A stretch of DNA of 64,000 nucleotides, from NCBI GenBank assembly GCA_963823675.1, contig CAWGMT010000025.1, forward strand, positions 372,001 through 436,000. Direction: 5' to 3'. Each line of letters begins with the position of its first letter. The first letter of the stretch is position 1. Source of the stretch: CAWGMT01 sp963823675. Lineage in GTDB: Bacteria; Planctomycetota; Planctomycetia; Isosphaerales; Isosphaeraceae. A program made the position numbers and the translations under genes. Under the pieces are notes generated by a model, which saw nothing but the letters and a program-made list of their open reading frames with translations, was not told where the DNA came from and searched no databases. This document shows positions 17,353-28,400 of this stretch, one piece after another.

Positions 17353-18696
17353 ATGAACCGCACCCCTCGCCAGCCCCAGGATTTAACCGCTGCCAAATCG
17401 CTGGCCGACCTTACTTCGTCCATTGCGTCCGCCGTCGTCAAGGCGGTGGTCAACGACAGCAAGCGGCTGGCACACGCTGTGTCTGGCGCCTGTGGTGGAC
17501 ACGACCGGCTCGCTCACAAGGACTACGTTCGAATCTTGCCGGCGCTTTCCGCCCTCTTCCGCTGGTGGGGCTGGATCGAGCCGCTCCATCTGAGGCGGGC
17601 GGAAGAGAACCTGCTCCTGGCGTGGCTCCTGGACGCGACCGAAATGAGCCCGATGGCCCGGGTCTGGTCCAGCCGCGCCGGCCGCGACCCGGCACGGCTG
17701 TTCCTGGCCGGCGGCGCACCGGGATGGACCGGTCGGGCCGAGGGGTTGAAGCGGTGGGCGGAAGGGCGGCCGGTCAACGCAGACCCCTGGCGGCTCTTCC
17801 CCGAATGGCTCCGCGACCAGCTCCCTGTCCCGCCGGGAGACGGCAGCCCCAAGTCGCGCCGGCTCGATTTCCTGTACGCTTTGCAGTCGAATCCGCCTCT
17901 CTGGATGGGCGTTCGCACGGCGAATGCCAAGCCGGTCTGGACCGAGCTGCGCGAGGCCGGAATCAAGCCGTGGATTCATCGCCGGCTCGCGACCGCGGCC
18001 AAGCTGCCGCCGCAATCCGACCTCTCGCCGCTCGCAGCGGTCCAGTCGGGCCGACTCGTCGCCGAGGACCTCTCATCGCAGGCGGTCGGGGCTGTTTGCG
18101 ACCCCGACCCCGGCGAACGGTGGTGGATCGTCCGCGGCGAGGGAGGACTGCATGCGATGCACATCGCTTCGCTCATGAAGGGCAAAGGAGTCGTCGTCGC
18201 CACGTGCGATCACGAGCCCAGGCGCCGGCAGACCGCCCTGCGGCTGCGGCGCGGCAGCTTTCACAACGTCGCCACCCGGCTCTGGGACGGCCGGCACCCG
18301 CCGGGCAAGGCCGCCAGCTTCGACGGCGTCCTGGTCAACGCCAGCTCCTCGGGCGTGGGAAGCTGGCGGCGCAATCCCGACGCGCGCTGGATCATCCCGG
18401 CCCGCCAGCTCCCCACGCTCGCCGCCGAGCAGTTGCGAAGTCTCGAGATGGCCAGCGCCAGCGTTCGCCCCGGCGGAACCTTGGTCTACACCGCCCTGAC
18501 CGTGACTCGCAGCGAAACGATCGATGTTGTCTCCGCCTTTATTACCGCTCATGCTGAGTTTTCGCTTCAGCCGTTTCCGCATCCGCTGGAAGAGAGCACC
18601 ACGGCGGGCACACTCCAGCTCTGGCCGCAGATACACGAAGGCGACGCGCGGTTCATCGCCAGGATGGTCCGGTCAACCGCTTCCTCACCCTCTTGA
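17353..18696 (+). CDS. RsmB/NOP-type RNA m5C methyltransferase homologue lacking catalytic cysteines
   Basis: 447 residues. The C-terminal half (~230-445) aligns with the Rossmann methyltransferase of RsmB/Sun enzymes, which make 5-methylcytosine in 16S rRNA. The SAM loop position reads GEGGLHAMHIASLMKGKG. The motif IV position reads VLVNASSSGVGSWRRNPDAR (residues 327-346), where the family has DAPCSG; Asp, Pro and Cys are all changed. Motif VI reads GGTLVYTALTV where the family has VYSTCS; the Cys is Leu382. Both cysteines used in the family mechanism are therefore absent, suggesting an RNA-binding or regulatory pseudoenzyme. The N-terminal ~220 residues are helical. The frame is intact, so the losses are substitutions, not frameshifts. 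Confidence 0.75.
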   Translation: MNRTPRQPQDLTAAKSLADLTSSIASAVVKAVVNDSKRLAHAVSGACGGHDRLAHKDYVRILPALSALFRWWGWIEPLHLRRAEENLLLAWLLDATEMSPMARVWSSRAGRDPARLFLAGGAPGWTGRAEGLKRWAEGRPVNADPWRLFPEWLRDQLPVPPGDGSPKSRRLDFLYALQSNPPLWMGVRTANAKPVWTELREAGIKPWIHRRLATAAKLPPQSDLSPLAAVQSGRLVAEDLSSQAVGAVCDPDPGERWWIVRGEGGLHAMHIASLMKGKGVVVATCDHEPRRRQTALRLRRGSFHNVATRLWDGRHPPGKAASFDGVLVNASSSGVGSWRRNPDARWIIPARQLPTLAAEQLRSLEMASASVRPGGTLVYTALTVTRSETIDVVSAFITAHAEFSLQPFPHPLEESTTAGTLQLWPQIHEGDARFIARMVRSTASSPS

Positions 18697-18759
18697 TGAA
18701 GAACGCCGCCCATGCCCAAGCCCCAGCGATTCAAGGACGGCGCAAAGATAACTTCGCCA

Positions 18760-18822
18760 ATTGTGGTGCAGGCGTCCCGCCTGCCCGCACGGGGAATGCA
18801 GGCGGGACGCCTGCACCACAAT
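18760..18822. repeat. Perfect 25-base inverted repeat (hairpin)
   Basis: Arms at 18760-18784 and 18798-18822 are exact reverse complements (25 of 25), with a 13-base loop. The arm begins ATTGTGGTGCAGGCGTCC. It sits at the 5' edge of the next coding region, either before its true start or within the first codons. A perfect stem of this length is likely a dispersed repeat unit, and as RNA it would mask translation initiation. Confidence 0.9.
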
Positions 18823-21025
18823 GATAAAGTTGCCAAAATCATTCTCGCGCGGCGCCTTACCGGCACGATCGCGCTTCTGACAATCGCCCTGCTCGGTGCT
18901 GTCGATGCCCTCCCCGCCGCGGCGATCCCGGTCGATCTCTCGGCGTATCGTGCCGATTGTGGAATCGCCGTCACCAGCGCGGGCGATCGTCTCACGCTCC
19001 GCTGGCCGATCGCGCGTGATCTAGCCGAGCTTGGCGAGCTGGTGCTCGACCTTCGCCCGAAACAGCCGCTCATCCGTTCCATGGGGATCGCATCCAAGGC
19101 CGGCGCAGTTGCAAGAGCCGTGCTCGAGAACGCCAATCCGGTGACCTTCCTCCTCGTTGGCTCGCGCGGCGCCAGCCGGCCGGCCGCCCGGGATGAGCGT
19201 CTTCAACGTCTTCTTCGATACGCCGGCCAACCGGCCATTCCGGTCGTATCGCTCGACGCTGGACCTGAAGCACGCTCGGGTAGCCAGCCACGGCCAGCGG
19301 GCGACCGTTTCTGTCGGCGCGGTCACGCTGGGGCCGTTCTCCGGCGAAATCCAGTTTACGGTCTACCGCGGCTCCCGGCTCGTGCACATCGAGACGGTCG
19401 TGCACACGCAGGAGGATCGTCGCGCCATTCTCTACGACGCGGGCTTGCTGCTACCGGCAGCAAGTTCCCCCCGCCGCTTCGCCTGGGTCGACACCGACGG
19501 AAAGTTGGTGCGGCACGCCGCCAAACCCGAAGAGCGCGACCGCCATCTTGCCGTCCGGCATCGGGCTTTGATCAGCGAAACCGACGCTGGATCAATCGTC
19601 TGTTTTCCACCCCCGCACCAGTTCTTCTTTCCCCGCGATTTGACCACAAACCTCGAAACCGTTTGGTACGGTCGGGATCATCGCGGCCTGGAGCCTGAAT
19701 TCGGCTTTGGGATTTGTCAGGCCGAGCGCGGCGGCGGCTCGTTCGTCCCGTGGTTCAATGCGCCACCCGGAACCGACGAGCGCCTGGGCGTTTTCTATCT
19801 GCTCTCTTCGGCCGGCGCAGAACGGGCCCTGGAGCAGGCCTTGCAGTTCACCCACGGCGATCGATTTCTCAAGCTGCCGGGCTATCACGCGCTGACCGGC
19901 CACTGGCACATGGCCACGGCAATGGCCGCCATCGCTGAGAAGACCCGGGGCATGCCTCGATCGACGCCCGACTTCGTCCGGATGTTCAAGGACATGGACG
20001 TCGAGATGGTCCACCTGGCCGAGTTTCACGGCGACGGTCATCCCCAGGATCCCGGCCCGGTTCGCCTGGCCGAGATGCAGGCCATGTTCGACGAGTGCCG
20101 CCGTCTCTCCGATCGCGAGTTGTTGCTCTTGCCCGGGGAGGAGGCCAATACCCATCTCGGTCTTCCCCAGCCCGGCAAAAACGGCGGGCACTGGATGTAC
20201 CTCTTCCCCCGGCCGGTGTACTGGACGATGAAGCGCGGGAAAAGCCAGCCGTTTGTTGAAACGACGGCACCCTATGGCTCGGTCTATCACGTCGGCGACC
20301 GGTTCGACATGCTGCGCCTGCTCGAAGCGGAGCACGGACTGGCGTGGACCTCACATCCCCGAATCAAGGCTTCGAGCTGGACTCCTGACATCTTTCGCCG
20401 CGAGGATTTTTACCTTTCCGACCGCTGGCTCGGCGCCGCCTGGAAAGCGATGCCCGCCGACCTTTCGCACGAAAGACTGGGCCAGCGTGCGCTCGACCTC
20501 CTGGACGACATGGCCAACTGGGGACAGAAAAAGTATCTGCCGGGCGAGGTGGACGTCTTCAAGATCGACCAAACGCACGAGCTCTACGGCCACATGAATA
20601 TCAACTATCTACGGCTCGACCCCGACCGGCTGCCTCGCTTCGACGACGGTTGGCAGTCCGTGGTCGATTCGCTCCGCCAAGGGCGATTTTTCGTGAGCAC
20701 CGGCGAAGTCTTGATTCCCGGCTTTTCGGTCAATGGTCAGCCGAGCGGCTCGGACGTGGTGTTGAAGCCATCCGAGCGGGCCGTTGTGAGCGTCGACCTG
20801 AGCTGGACATTCCCGCTACGCTTCGCCGAGGTGATTTCCGGTGATGGCTCGCGTGTGTTCCGAGAGCGCATCGACTGCTCGTACACGCTTCCCTTCGACA
20901 CACAGGCCCTCCGGTTGACACTCGATCTGAGCGGTCGGACCTGGGTGCGCGTCGAGGCCTGGGACATCGCCGGGAATGGGGCGTTCACCCAGCCGGTTTG
21001 GTTGACGGCGCCGCGAGCGTCGTGA
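18796..21025 (+). CDS. Large exported protein, PHP/CehA-like, with one frameshift
   Basis: Starts at 18796 or upstream at 18712; a hydrophobic export signal lies at ~18,850-18,930 (GTIALLTIALLGAVDALPAAA). The first frame runs to about 19,165-19,190, then the protein continues one frame over (PAGRPPGMSVFNVFFDTPAN) to 21025, in a run of C and G where an indel is easy. The mid-section has HLAEFHGDGHPQDPGP, LLLLPGEEANTHLG and LAWTSHPRIKASSW, His/Asp/Glu-rich segments that resemble the metal sites of CehA/McbA-type PHP metallohydrolases. The C-terminus is a beta-rich domain. About 740 residues if read through. A hydrolase role is an inference; the substrate is unknown. Confidence 0.65.
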
Positions 21026-21782
21026 CCCGGCTCAATACAGGCTCTCCGGCCGGCTTCATCCGAAGGCGGGAAATCGTGCGCCGCGGCGTCCACGCGACTC
21101 GCCCCAGACAGCGGTCAAAAGTCGCCAATGTCGCCGCGAAGAGGATCGCCGCCATCCTGCTGTGGGCCAGCGTCCAGAAAATCGTCGCCGGCCAATACTC
21201 CGCCGGATCGGGTGAAATCCCCGAGTCCGTCACGCCGCAGACGGCCCAAAACGTGCCAAAAAACGGACTACCCATCAATAGAAAGAGACGCCAGGAATTG
21301 GGGTTGGAAACCGGAACGACTAGAATCATCCATCCGATCGAGAAGACGACGTAACTGGCGACGCAGAGCGCGACCGCACGGCCGAGCCGGCTCACCCAGG
21401 TCGCCAGCGTCAGGCCCAGGCTCGCAATCACCGCGCCGTAGGACAGGACCAGCCCCAGCACGGACGACACGTGGACCCCGAGCTTGCCCAGGACGATCTC
21501 GGCGTCGGACAGGTCGGTGGCCAGGATGTGGTCGAGCGTGCCCCTCGCCTTGTCGAGGCAGACGGCCCCAGCGGTGGCGGGAGGAGCAGCCAGGAGAACC
21601 AGCGTCAGCTCGGTCGCGATCCAACCCTCGGCCCAAGCAATTCTGCGGTCGTACTTAGTCGTGTGTGGGGCCGTTGAAAGAAGCCGGTACCCCTCTGCCG
21701 AGCTTTCGACCGCATCTTGGGATAAGATGACCGGCGGCGGGGCACTATTCAGCGAGGGGATGAGTGTGAACCAAGGTCTCAT
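20985..21782 (-). pseudogene. Remnant of an ABC-2 type permease
   Basis: The mid-part reads LVLLAAPPATAGAVCLDKAR, GTLDHILATDLSDAEIVLGK and LGLVLSYGAVIASLGL, which matches the cytoplasmic loop and following helices of ABC-2 export permeases (the 'D+ARGTL..LL.TPLS..EIVLGK' region). The N-terminus lacks the expected first helices and looks like unrelated sequence. The helical part appears shortened by ~25 residues, and the 3' end overlaps the previous gene. No ATPase partner is nearby. Probably non-functional. Confidence 0.55.
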
Positions 21783-21796
21783 CGGGAGCCCCCGAA

Positions 21797-23284
21797 ATGG
21801 CGCATCCGGCAGCGGCTTCAGTTGTCCGGGAGATCGAGTCGCTCTTCGACGGCAGCTCTGTCGCCGGGTTGACTGACCGCGAGCTGCTCGAGCGGCTCAC
21901 CGCCCGGCGTGATGCCGGTGCGGAAGCGGCCTTCGCCGCTCTAGTAGGGCGGCACGGGCCGATGGTGCTGGGCATCTGCCGCCAGATCTTGGGCGATCGG
22001 CACCACGCCGAGGATGCTTTTCAGGCCGTCTTCCTCGTCCTGGCCCGCAAGGCTGGTTCGATCCGAAACCTCGACTTGGTGGTAAGCTGGCTCTATGGGG
22101 TGGCGCTGCGCACGGCCCGGAAGCTGAAGACCCGGCTTAGCCGTCAACGCAAGAACGAGGAGCGCGACGGCATGAGCGGTCCGGGTGCGGCTACGGTGGT
22201 CGAGCCGATGGTCCCGCCGGCCGAAGTATCGGCGATGGCCTTCGAGCAGGGTCGATGCCAAATCCTGGCCTACATCGAAAGTAAGGGCTTATACAACGAA
22301 TTCGAAACGGACTCCGAGGGACGGTCCCATGCCAATCCGTTGTCAGCCGATTACTACAGCGTCGCGGTCTTTCCTCCCGAGGGGCAACCCTACCTGAACG
22401 TTGAAAAAAGTTTCGATTGGACCAAGGGGGCACTGGAACATTCGATCGACTTCGTCTTGCCCCGGGGCGCTGTCATCCACGGCAAGGTCACCGAGGCAGG
22501 GTCCGGCAAGGCCCTCGCAGAAGCAAGGGTAAACTATGCGTCACGGCCGCGCAAAGACGTCAAGACCGGCGCGTACAATAGCCATTCCGGCACCGGGCCG
22601 GATGGCTCGTTTCTGCTCGCGACCGTACCTGGCCCCGGCTATCTTGTCGTGTACGTACCCAGCGATGATTATGTGTTGCAGGAAATCGGTAGCGCGATGG
22701 TTCAACAGGGCCAGCCTGGTGGATTGCGATTTTACGCCAATGCCTTCGTTGCCGGCCAAATCAAACCCGAGAGCGCCGGCTGGGAAGTCAACGTCGAGCT
22801 CCGCCGCGGGGTTACGGTAGAGGGACAGGTCATCGGGCCGGATGGAAAGCGCGTTCAGAACGCTTCGATAATCAGCCGGGTCATCCTCGAACCTTATCTG
22901 GGCCCGTATCGATTCTGGAGTGCCAGTTACCAGGGAGCGGTGCACGACGGTCACTTCGAGCTGCACGGGCTTGACCCCGATACGGAGGTCCCCGTCTTCT
23001 TTCTCGAACCGAACAGGAAGTTGGGCACAACGCTAAGGCCGTTTGGCCGCCCACCAAGGTACGCCTGCCGCGATCGATCCGACCAACTATCGGAACAGTC
23101 CCGTGTCCGACGCCGACGGGCGGATTGCGCTGCCCGCCCTGATCCCGGGTGCGACCTACCGCACCATCGATCGCACGAGCGGCGCAGTGCGCTCGATCCG
23201 CAGGTCCGCAAGGAGTTTATCATCAAGCCCGGCGAGACACTCGACCCGGGTGACATCCTGATTCAGAAACCTCAGGTCAGGTAG
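21797..23284 (+). pseudogene. Chimeric ECF sigma region 2 fused to carboxypeptidase-regulatory-like domains
   Basis: Residues 1-115 are a good ECF region 2 (RHGPMVLGICRQILGDRHHAEDAFQ). The sequence then jumps, around residues 115-150, into a beta-sandwich type protein (RGAVIHGKVTEAGSGKALAEARV; GVTVEGQVIGPDGKRVQNA) with no region 4. Planctomycetes do have sigma factors with such C-terminal domains, so the simplest reading is an internal deletion that removed region 4 and the linker. Near 23,040 the frame slips: the expected text (DPTNYRNSPVSDADGRIALP) lies in another frame, and the original frame resumes by ~23,200 with RKEFIIKPGETLDPGDILI. Unlikely to be an active sigma factor. Confidence 0.6.
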
Positions 23285-23304
23285 GATCGTTTCCTGGCAG
23301 AGTA

Positions 23305-23485
23305 CCTGAGCTCTATCAGGAGGCCGAGCGGGCCGGCGTGGCCGTCGCGATCGGCGGGCGCGCTCTGACCGACTCCCTGCGCGGCAATGCCCTATACGTG
23401 CTACGGCGACGGGCTGAGGCACCTGGCGGTATTTGCACGCTCGCACCACGCCCGCGCCCGTCACTCAAGGCGAGGTCGTCCGCAA
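23305..23485 (+). pseudogene. C-terminal remnant of a regulator-like protein
   Basis: One frame gives ELYQEAERAGVAVAIGGRAL then TDSLRGNALYV. After a one-base slip, the next gives YGDGLRHLAVFARSHHARAR. Together they match the end of planctomycete HTH/cobalamin-binding-type regulators (AVAVGGRALTE....TYGDGM.HL..FAR). The slip and absence of any N-terminus mark it as dead. The family name is tentative. Confidence 0.45.
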
Positions 23486-23709
23486 CACAATCCATGACGT
23501 GATCCACCCGCTCATGAACGAACAGGTTCAGTTGAACCGTGCCCAGAAAGAGATCTTGACCTAATCGTCACATTCGGACCGATATAGAGGCGGCTCCGAG
23601 AGCCCGATTCACGTCTCGTTTCCAGGCCGAGGTCCTCGCATGGATGCGAGAGCCCACACTCTGATCAGGGCATTGCCGGCCATCTAGCCTCAAGGATGGG
23701 AGAGCTGGG

Positions 23710-24843
23710 ATGGATACGTTGCACGACTCGTCTTTGGGCCCGGTGCGCTTTGGCACAATCGTCGCCGACGTGGCGGAGGCGGGACCCTCCGGGGACCGTT
23801 CGGTTCCGTGCGCGGAGGCCGCGGTATTCGTATTGCCGTCACCGGCGAGCAAGCACGCGTCGAATCCGTGGATCGAGTGTCTCGAGGCTTCCGGCTCTCT
23901 GCGAATTCACGACCACCGGCTCCTGGGGCTCGGGCAGGAGGCCTTTTGCCGGGCGCTGGCCCAGTCGGCCGTCACGCTCGGCGGTCTTCGTCGCGCCGAG
24001 TTCTGCCTCATCTCGGCAACGTGCCAGTTGGAATTCGAGCCGGGCCGTTTTGACCGTGCCGATCTGGCGCAACGCGCTTCGTCGGCCATCCGCGCCGCGA
24101 CCGCAGCGCGAAAACCGCGCAGTCGCGGTCTCCAGCCCTCCAAACCAGAGTGGACCTCGCTTTCGGCTTTCGCGGCAGCCGAGGGCGGCGCGGCGTCGGT
24201 ATGGGAGGTGCGGTCCGTCGGCCCGGGCCGGCTGCGACTGCGGCATCGGGCGCTTTGGCGCCGCCACCGGCTGGCCACACGAGTTGCCAGCCTCTTGAGC
24301 ACGTGGCCCGGTGTTTGCCGTTGCCGGGTGGTGCCTGCGGACGGCGATCTCGACGTCGAATTCGATCTGCTGGCTCTGAGCCGTGTCGACCTGATGACCG
24401 CGGCCGAGGCCGCGCTTCGCGTCGCCCGTGGGCGAGGTCGTCGCACTGCCCGGACCGGCCCCGGCGCGAGCGCGAGCGCGTCGGCCTGCGACGATCCGGC
24501 GGCAAACCCGGCCCGAGACCTCTTCGCGGCTGCGGCTTCGTTCGCGCTGGCGATCGCCGGCCTGATCCTTCCCGGAATCCCTTCCATACCGTTTCTGCTG
24601 CTTGCCGTTGACTGCCTGAGCCGCGGATATCCACCGTTGCGCCCGCGACTACTGTCACTCCCCGGCATCGGCGACCGACTGCGCGCGTCCGACGGGACGG
24701 AAAGCCTGTGGCTCGACCCGCATTTCGTCGGCAAAACCGTGGTCCTCGGCCTCCTGGTCGCCGCACTGTGCCTGGTCGTCCATCCGCCGTTTCCGATCGT
24801 TTTGGCTTGTGAGTTCGGCGCGTTTTTCCTGAGCGGACATTAA
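23710..24843 (+). CDS. HMA-like and DUF454-like membrane protein
   Basis: 377 residues from ATG 23710, preceded by GGGAGAG. Residues ~165-225 (VGPGRLRLRHRALWRRHRLA ... LLSTWPGVCRCRVVPADGDL) resemble the degenerate heavy-metal-associated fold that precedes some P-type ATPases. The C-terminal ~110 residues hold 2-3 membrane helices. One (ALAIAGLILPGIPSIPFLLL) carries the LPG(I/L)P...PFLLL signature of the DUF454/YbaN family, followed by RGYPPLRPRLLSLPGIGDRL. The pairing suggests a membrane protein linked to metal handling, but no metal ligands (CxxC) are present, so the role is open. Confidence 0.7.
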   Translation: MDTLHDSSLGPVRFGTIVADVAEAGPSGDRSVPCAEAAVFVLPSPASKHASNPWIECLEASGSLRIHDHRLLGLGQEAFCRALAQSAVTLGGLRRAEFCLISATCQLEFEPGRFDRADLAQRASSAIRAATAARKPRSRGLQPSKPEWTSLSAFAAAEGGAASVWEVRSVGPGRLRLRHRALWRRHRLATRVASLLSTWPGVCRCRVVPADGDLDVEFDLLALSRVDLMTAAEAALRVARGRGRRTARTGPGASASASACDDPAANPARDLFAAAASFALAIAGLILPGIPSIPFLLLAVDCLSRGYPPLRPRLLSLPGIGDRLRASDGTESLWLDPHFVGKTVVLGLLVAALCLVVHPPFPIVLACEFGAFFLSGH

Positions 24844-24916
24844 CACTTTGGGAGACTCAGGGCTCTTGACAGAGTCCGTTTCATGGGTTTCTCAACTGCA
24901 GAAAAGAGCGATGGAA

Positions 24917-25416
24917 TCATTGGTATCCGCGCGGCCCACCGATGAGCTTGCCCACCGCGACGACGATCCAACAGCCCGCCTCCACCTCCTGCCAAGGATC
25001 AGCGAGATCAACTTCAACGACGAAGATGCTTTCGGACTGCAAATGGGACACGAGGTGAGGAAGTGAGCGCCGCTCGGTTTCGCCCGAAGCAATGACAACG
25101 ACGTCTTTGCCCATATCGACTGACCCCCGAACCCCGTGGTCTCGTAAAACTCTCCGAGGCCGAATCCCGAAGCAGCCAACGCGCATGTCGTTGCCGGCTG
25201 TGCCAGCGAGACGCGATCCCCTTTCGCCCCGGACCACCACCAACCGCGTCCTTTGTCCGCCGGCAATAGATGAGACGGAGGGGCGGCCGTGCGGAACTCA
25301 GACACGTCCTCTTGAACTGCGAACTCGTATCCTTCCCGGGTAAGCCGAACGGACCATTCGTACGTCTTGCCGCCATCCTCGAAACGCGCCAGCAGTTCGA
25401 TTAAGTGTTCGCACAC
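24917..25416 (-). pseudogene. Frameshifted protein of unknown function
   Basis: The 5' part (from ATG 25416) reads MCEHLIELLARFEDGGKTYE and WSVRLTREGYEFAVQEDVSE, soluble and well composed. From about 25,130 the protein-like frame changes and continues as MGKDVVVIASGETERRSLPH and LVSHLQSESIFVVEVDLADP to 24917. Read together this would be ~165 residues. No family was recognised. Either decayed or mis-sequenced, like several neighbours. Confidence 0.5.
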
Positions 25417-25469
25417 CGGACCTCATCGTATCGGAATCGTCGCAGAATACGACCTAGACGCTTTCTCTA

Positions 25470-28400
25470 CTACGGACTCCACACTGCCTCCGCCTCTGGC
25501 ACTGCCAGAGCTTCTTCCGCCACCTTGCGAATCGCCCTCAGATCGAGCTTGCCAGTGCCCAGAATGGGGATCGCGTCCACTCTGATGAAGTGGTCGCGGC
25601 GCGGTAGGAAGAGGTTGGGAAGCCCCTTCGCGCCGAGTCCTTCAAGCGCTTTTTTCACCGCCGCATCGTCGAGCGTGTGCAGGACCGCCAGACTCTCCCC
25701 CTTGCGCGAGTCGCCCACGGCCGTCACCGCAAAGACCTGCGAGGTCGCGGCGATGGCTTCGTGAAGCGCCTCCTCGACCCGGCCGTGCGGCACCATCTCA
25801 CCGCCGATCTTCGAGAATCGCGACAGCCGGCCGGAGATCTTGAGAAACCCGTCCTCGGTCAAGTGGCCGAGGTCGCCCGTCACGTACCAGCCGTCGCGAA
25901 AGGCCTCGCGTGTCAGATCATCCCGACCCAGATACCCGCGCATCACGTTGGGGCCTTTCACCAGGATCATCCCCTCCATGCCGGGAGCGAGCGGCTCGAA
26001 GGTCTCGGTCGAGACAATCCGCACCAGTACGCCCGGCAGGGGCTGGCCGACAAAGCCCCGGCGTGAGCCAGGCTGAAAGAACCCCGGCTCGCGCCAGTCG
26101 AGCGTGTTGACCGCCACGACCGGCGCGCATTCCGTGAGCCCATATCCCTCCAGCGGACGAATCCCGAACGTGTCCTCGAAAGCAGTCGCCAGGCTCTCGG
26201 ACAGCTTCTCGGCCCCCACCAGGATCAGCCGCAGCGAGCCAAACTGGGCCGGCGTGCAGCGCCTGAGGTACAGTTGCAGAAACGTGGGCGTCGCCAGCAA
26301 GATCGTCACGCGGTAGCGCTCCACCAGCGCGCCGATCAGGGCGGCATCCAGCGGATTGGGGTGAAACACCGTCCCAATCCCGTAGTTGGCCGCGAACCAG
26401 AAGATCGTGTAGCCGAACGAATGAAACGGTGGCAAGATTCCCAGAAGTCGATCATTGGGCTCCACGTGATAGACCTGCCCCACGGCCTGGATGTTGGAGT
26501 CAATGTTGAAATGCGACAAGACGACGCCCTTGGGATCGCCGGTGCTGCCGCTGCTGAAGATGATGGTCGCGGTGTCGTCCATCGTGGGACACTTGGTCGC
26601 GCCGGCCAGGCGCTCCAGCACGCGGACCGGGGCCGCGATCGCCAGGAGCATGGCCGCTAGCCGGTCGAGCCCTCCCAGGCCAAGAGCCACGTCTTCCAGA
26701 TAGATGAGCTCGACTCCGCCTGGCGGGTCGAGCTTGGCCTTTTCGAGGAAGGTCCGGCTACTCACGATAGCCTTGAGCCCAGCCTGGGCGGCCGCCGATT
26801 CCATGCCGGCTCGCCCCGTGGTGAAATTGAGATTGACCACCGCCTTGCCCGCCATCGTCGCGGCCAGGTTGACCAGTGCGCTGCCTACACTGGCCGGCAG
26901 CAGGATGCCCACATTGGGACCACTTTCCCACCGCGGCCGCAGTGTCCGCCCGATCGCGATCGCGCCGGCCAGCGCTTGGAGATTACTGACAAAAGGTCGC
27001 TGGAAATCGGCGAACGCCAGGCGAAATGGATGGCGGCGAGCCTGACGGATAAAACCGTGATGCAGCGGCCGGCGGTCTTCCTTGCGATACGCCCAGGCTT
27101 CCTGGTCGAGCTCGCGGATGGCCTGTCGAATCGCATGCAGGGGCGCCTCGGGCGGCAGTGGCTTGCCGAAGGAGACCGTCACCGGATAGGGAACCCGCCG
27201 GGGCAGCCGCCGCCGGCTGATCGGACTGAAAATGCTGCTCTCGAGCCGGTCGAGATGGACCGGAATGATCGGCGCCTCGTGCCCCTTGACGATGCGCTGC
27301 AAGCCGCGCTGGAAGGGAGCCATCATGCCCGTGCGCGTCAGTTGTCCTTCCGGGAAGACACACACCAGCTCGCCCTGGTCGAGCGCGCGGCCCGCTTCGC
27401 GAAACGCTTGCAGGATCATCTTCGGTCCCCCGCTGCTCTTGATCGGAATCGCCTTCATCGCGCGAAGAGCCAGCCCGTGATCCGCTTCTCGAAGTAAGCC
27501 GCATACACCACGAACCGGATCGGACGGTCGGTGCTGGCGATCAGGAAGAGGCCGTCGGCGAACGACACGTGGTTGGGCACCAGGAGCGCGCCCCCTTGGG
27601 CGGGCACATTCGAGCGGCCGATGATCCGCACCCGGTAAATCGTGTTGGCCAGCCCGATCAGGATAAACCGCAGGAAGGCATCGGGAACCAGCAAGAGCGC
27701 CCAGACCGTTCCCCCGGCGAGCACGAGCGCCGCCACCAGGAACGTCCCGCGGGGCGACACGTCTCTCAAGGCCAAGGCCAGCGCCACGCCCGAGCCGAGG
27801 ATCATGCCGGCGTTGGTGATGACGTTGGCCACCGAGATCACGGCGCCGCGGCGGTCGGGCGGCGAGCGCCATTGCAACAGAGCATTGAGCGGCACGAAGA
27901 CCAGTCCGGCGCTCGTCCCGAGCAGGCCCATCAGGATCATCGTGCCGGCGAGGCCCGGGCCGATCGCGGCGAAGAGGAGCTGCGCTGGCGGTGAGCCCAA
28001 TCGCGCCCAGGGGCACCAGCCCATACTCTACCTTGGCAGCCGACAGCTTGCCCGCAAGCAGGCAGCCGGCGCCAATCCCGATGCCAAGAGCGGCCAGCGG
28101 CAAGCTCGACTCCCAATCCCGGTCTTGCAGGAATCGATCGGCGATCGCCGGGGGGAGCAAGGTTGCCAGCGGACGCTCGATGCCAAGGTCGCGACCGAGC
28201 CGAAGCTGCTGTACCGTGTAAGGCAAGATCGCTGCTGGAACGATCATCGCGATCGACCAGACGAACACCTGGCCATAAAGAGCCAATCGCAGCACGCGAT
28301 CAGCCCTGATTGACTCCGCCGCGATCCGGACCGTGGTGACCAGCCCTCCCTCCGATCGGGCGGGCCGTACACGGGGAATGGTGAGGGCGCTCGCAAGACC

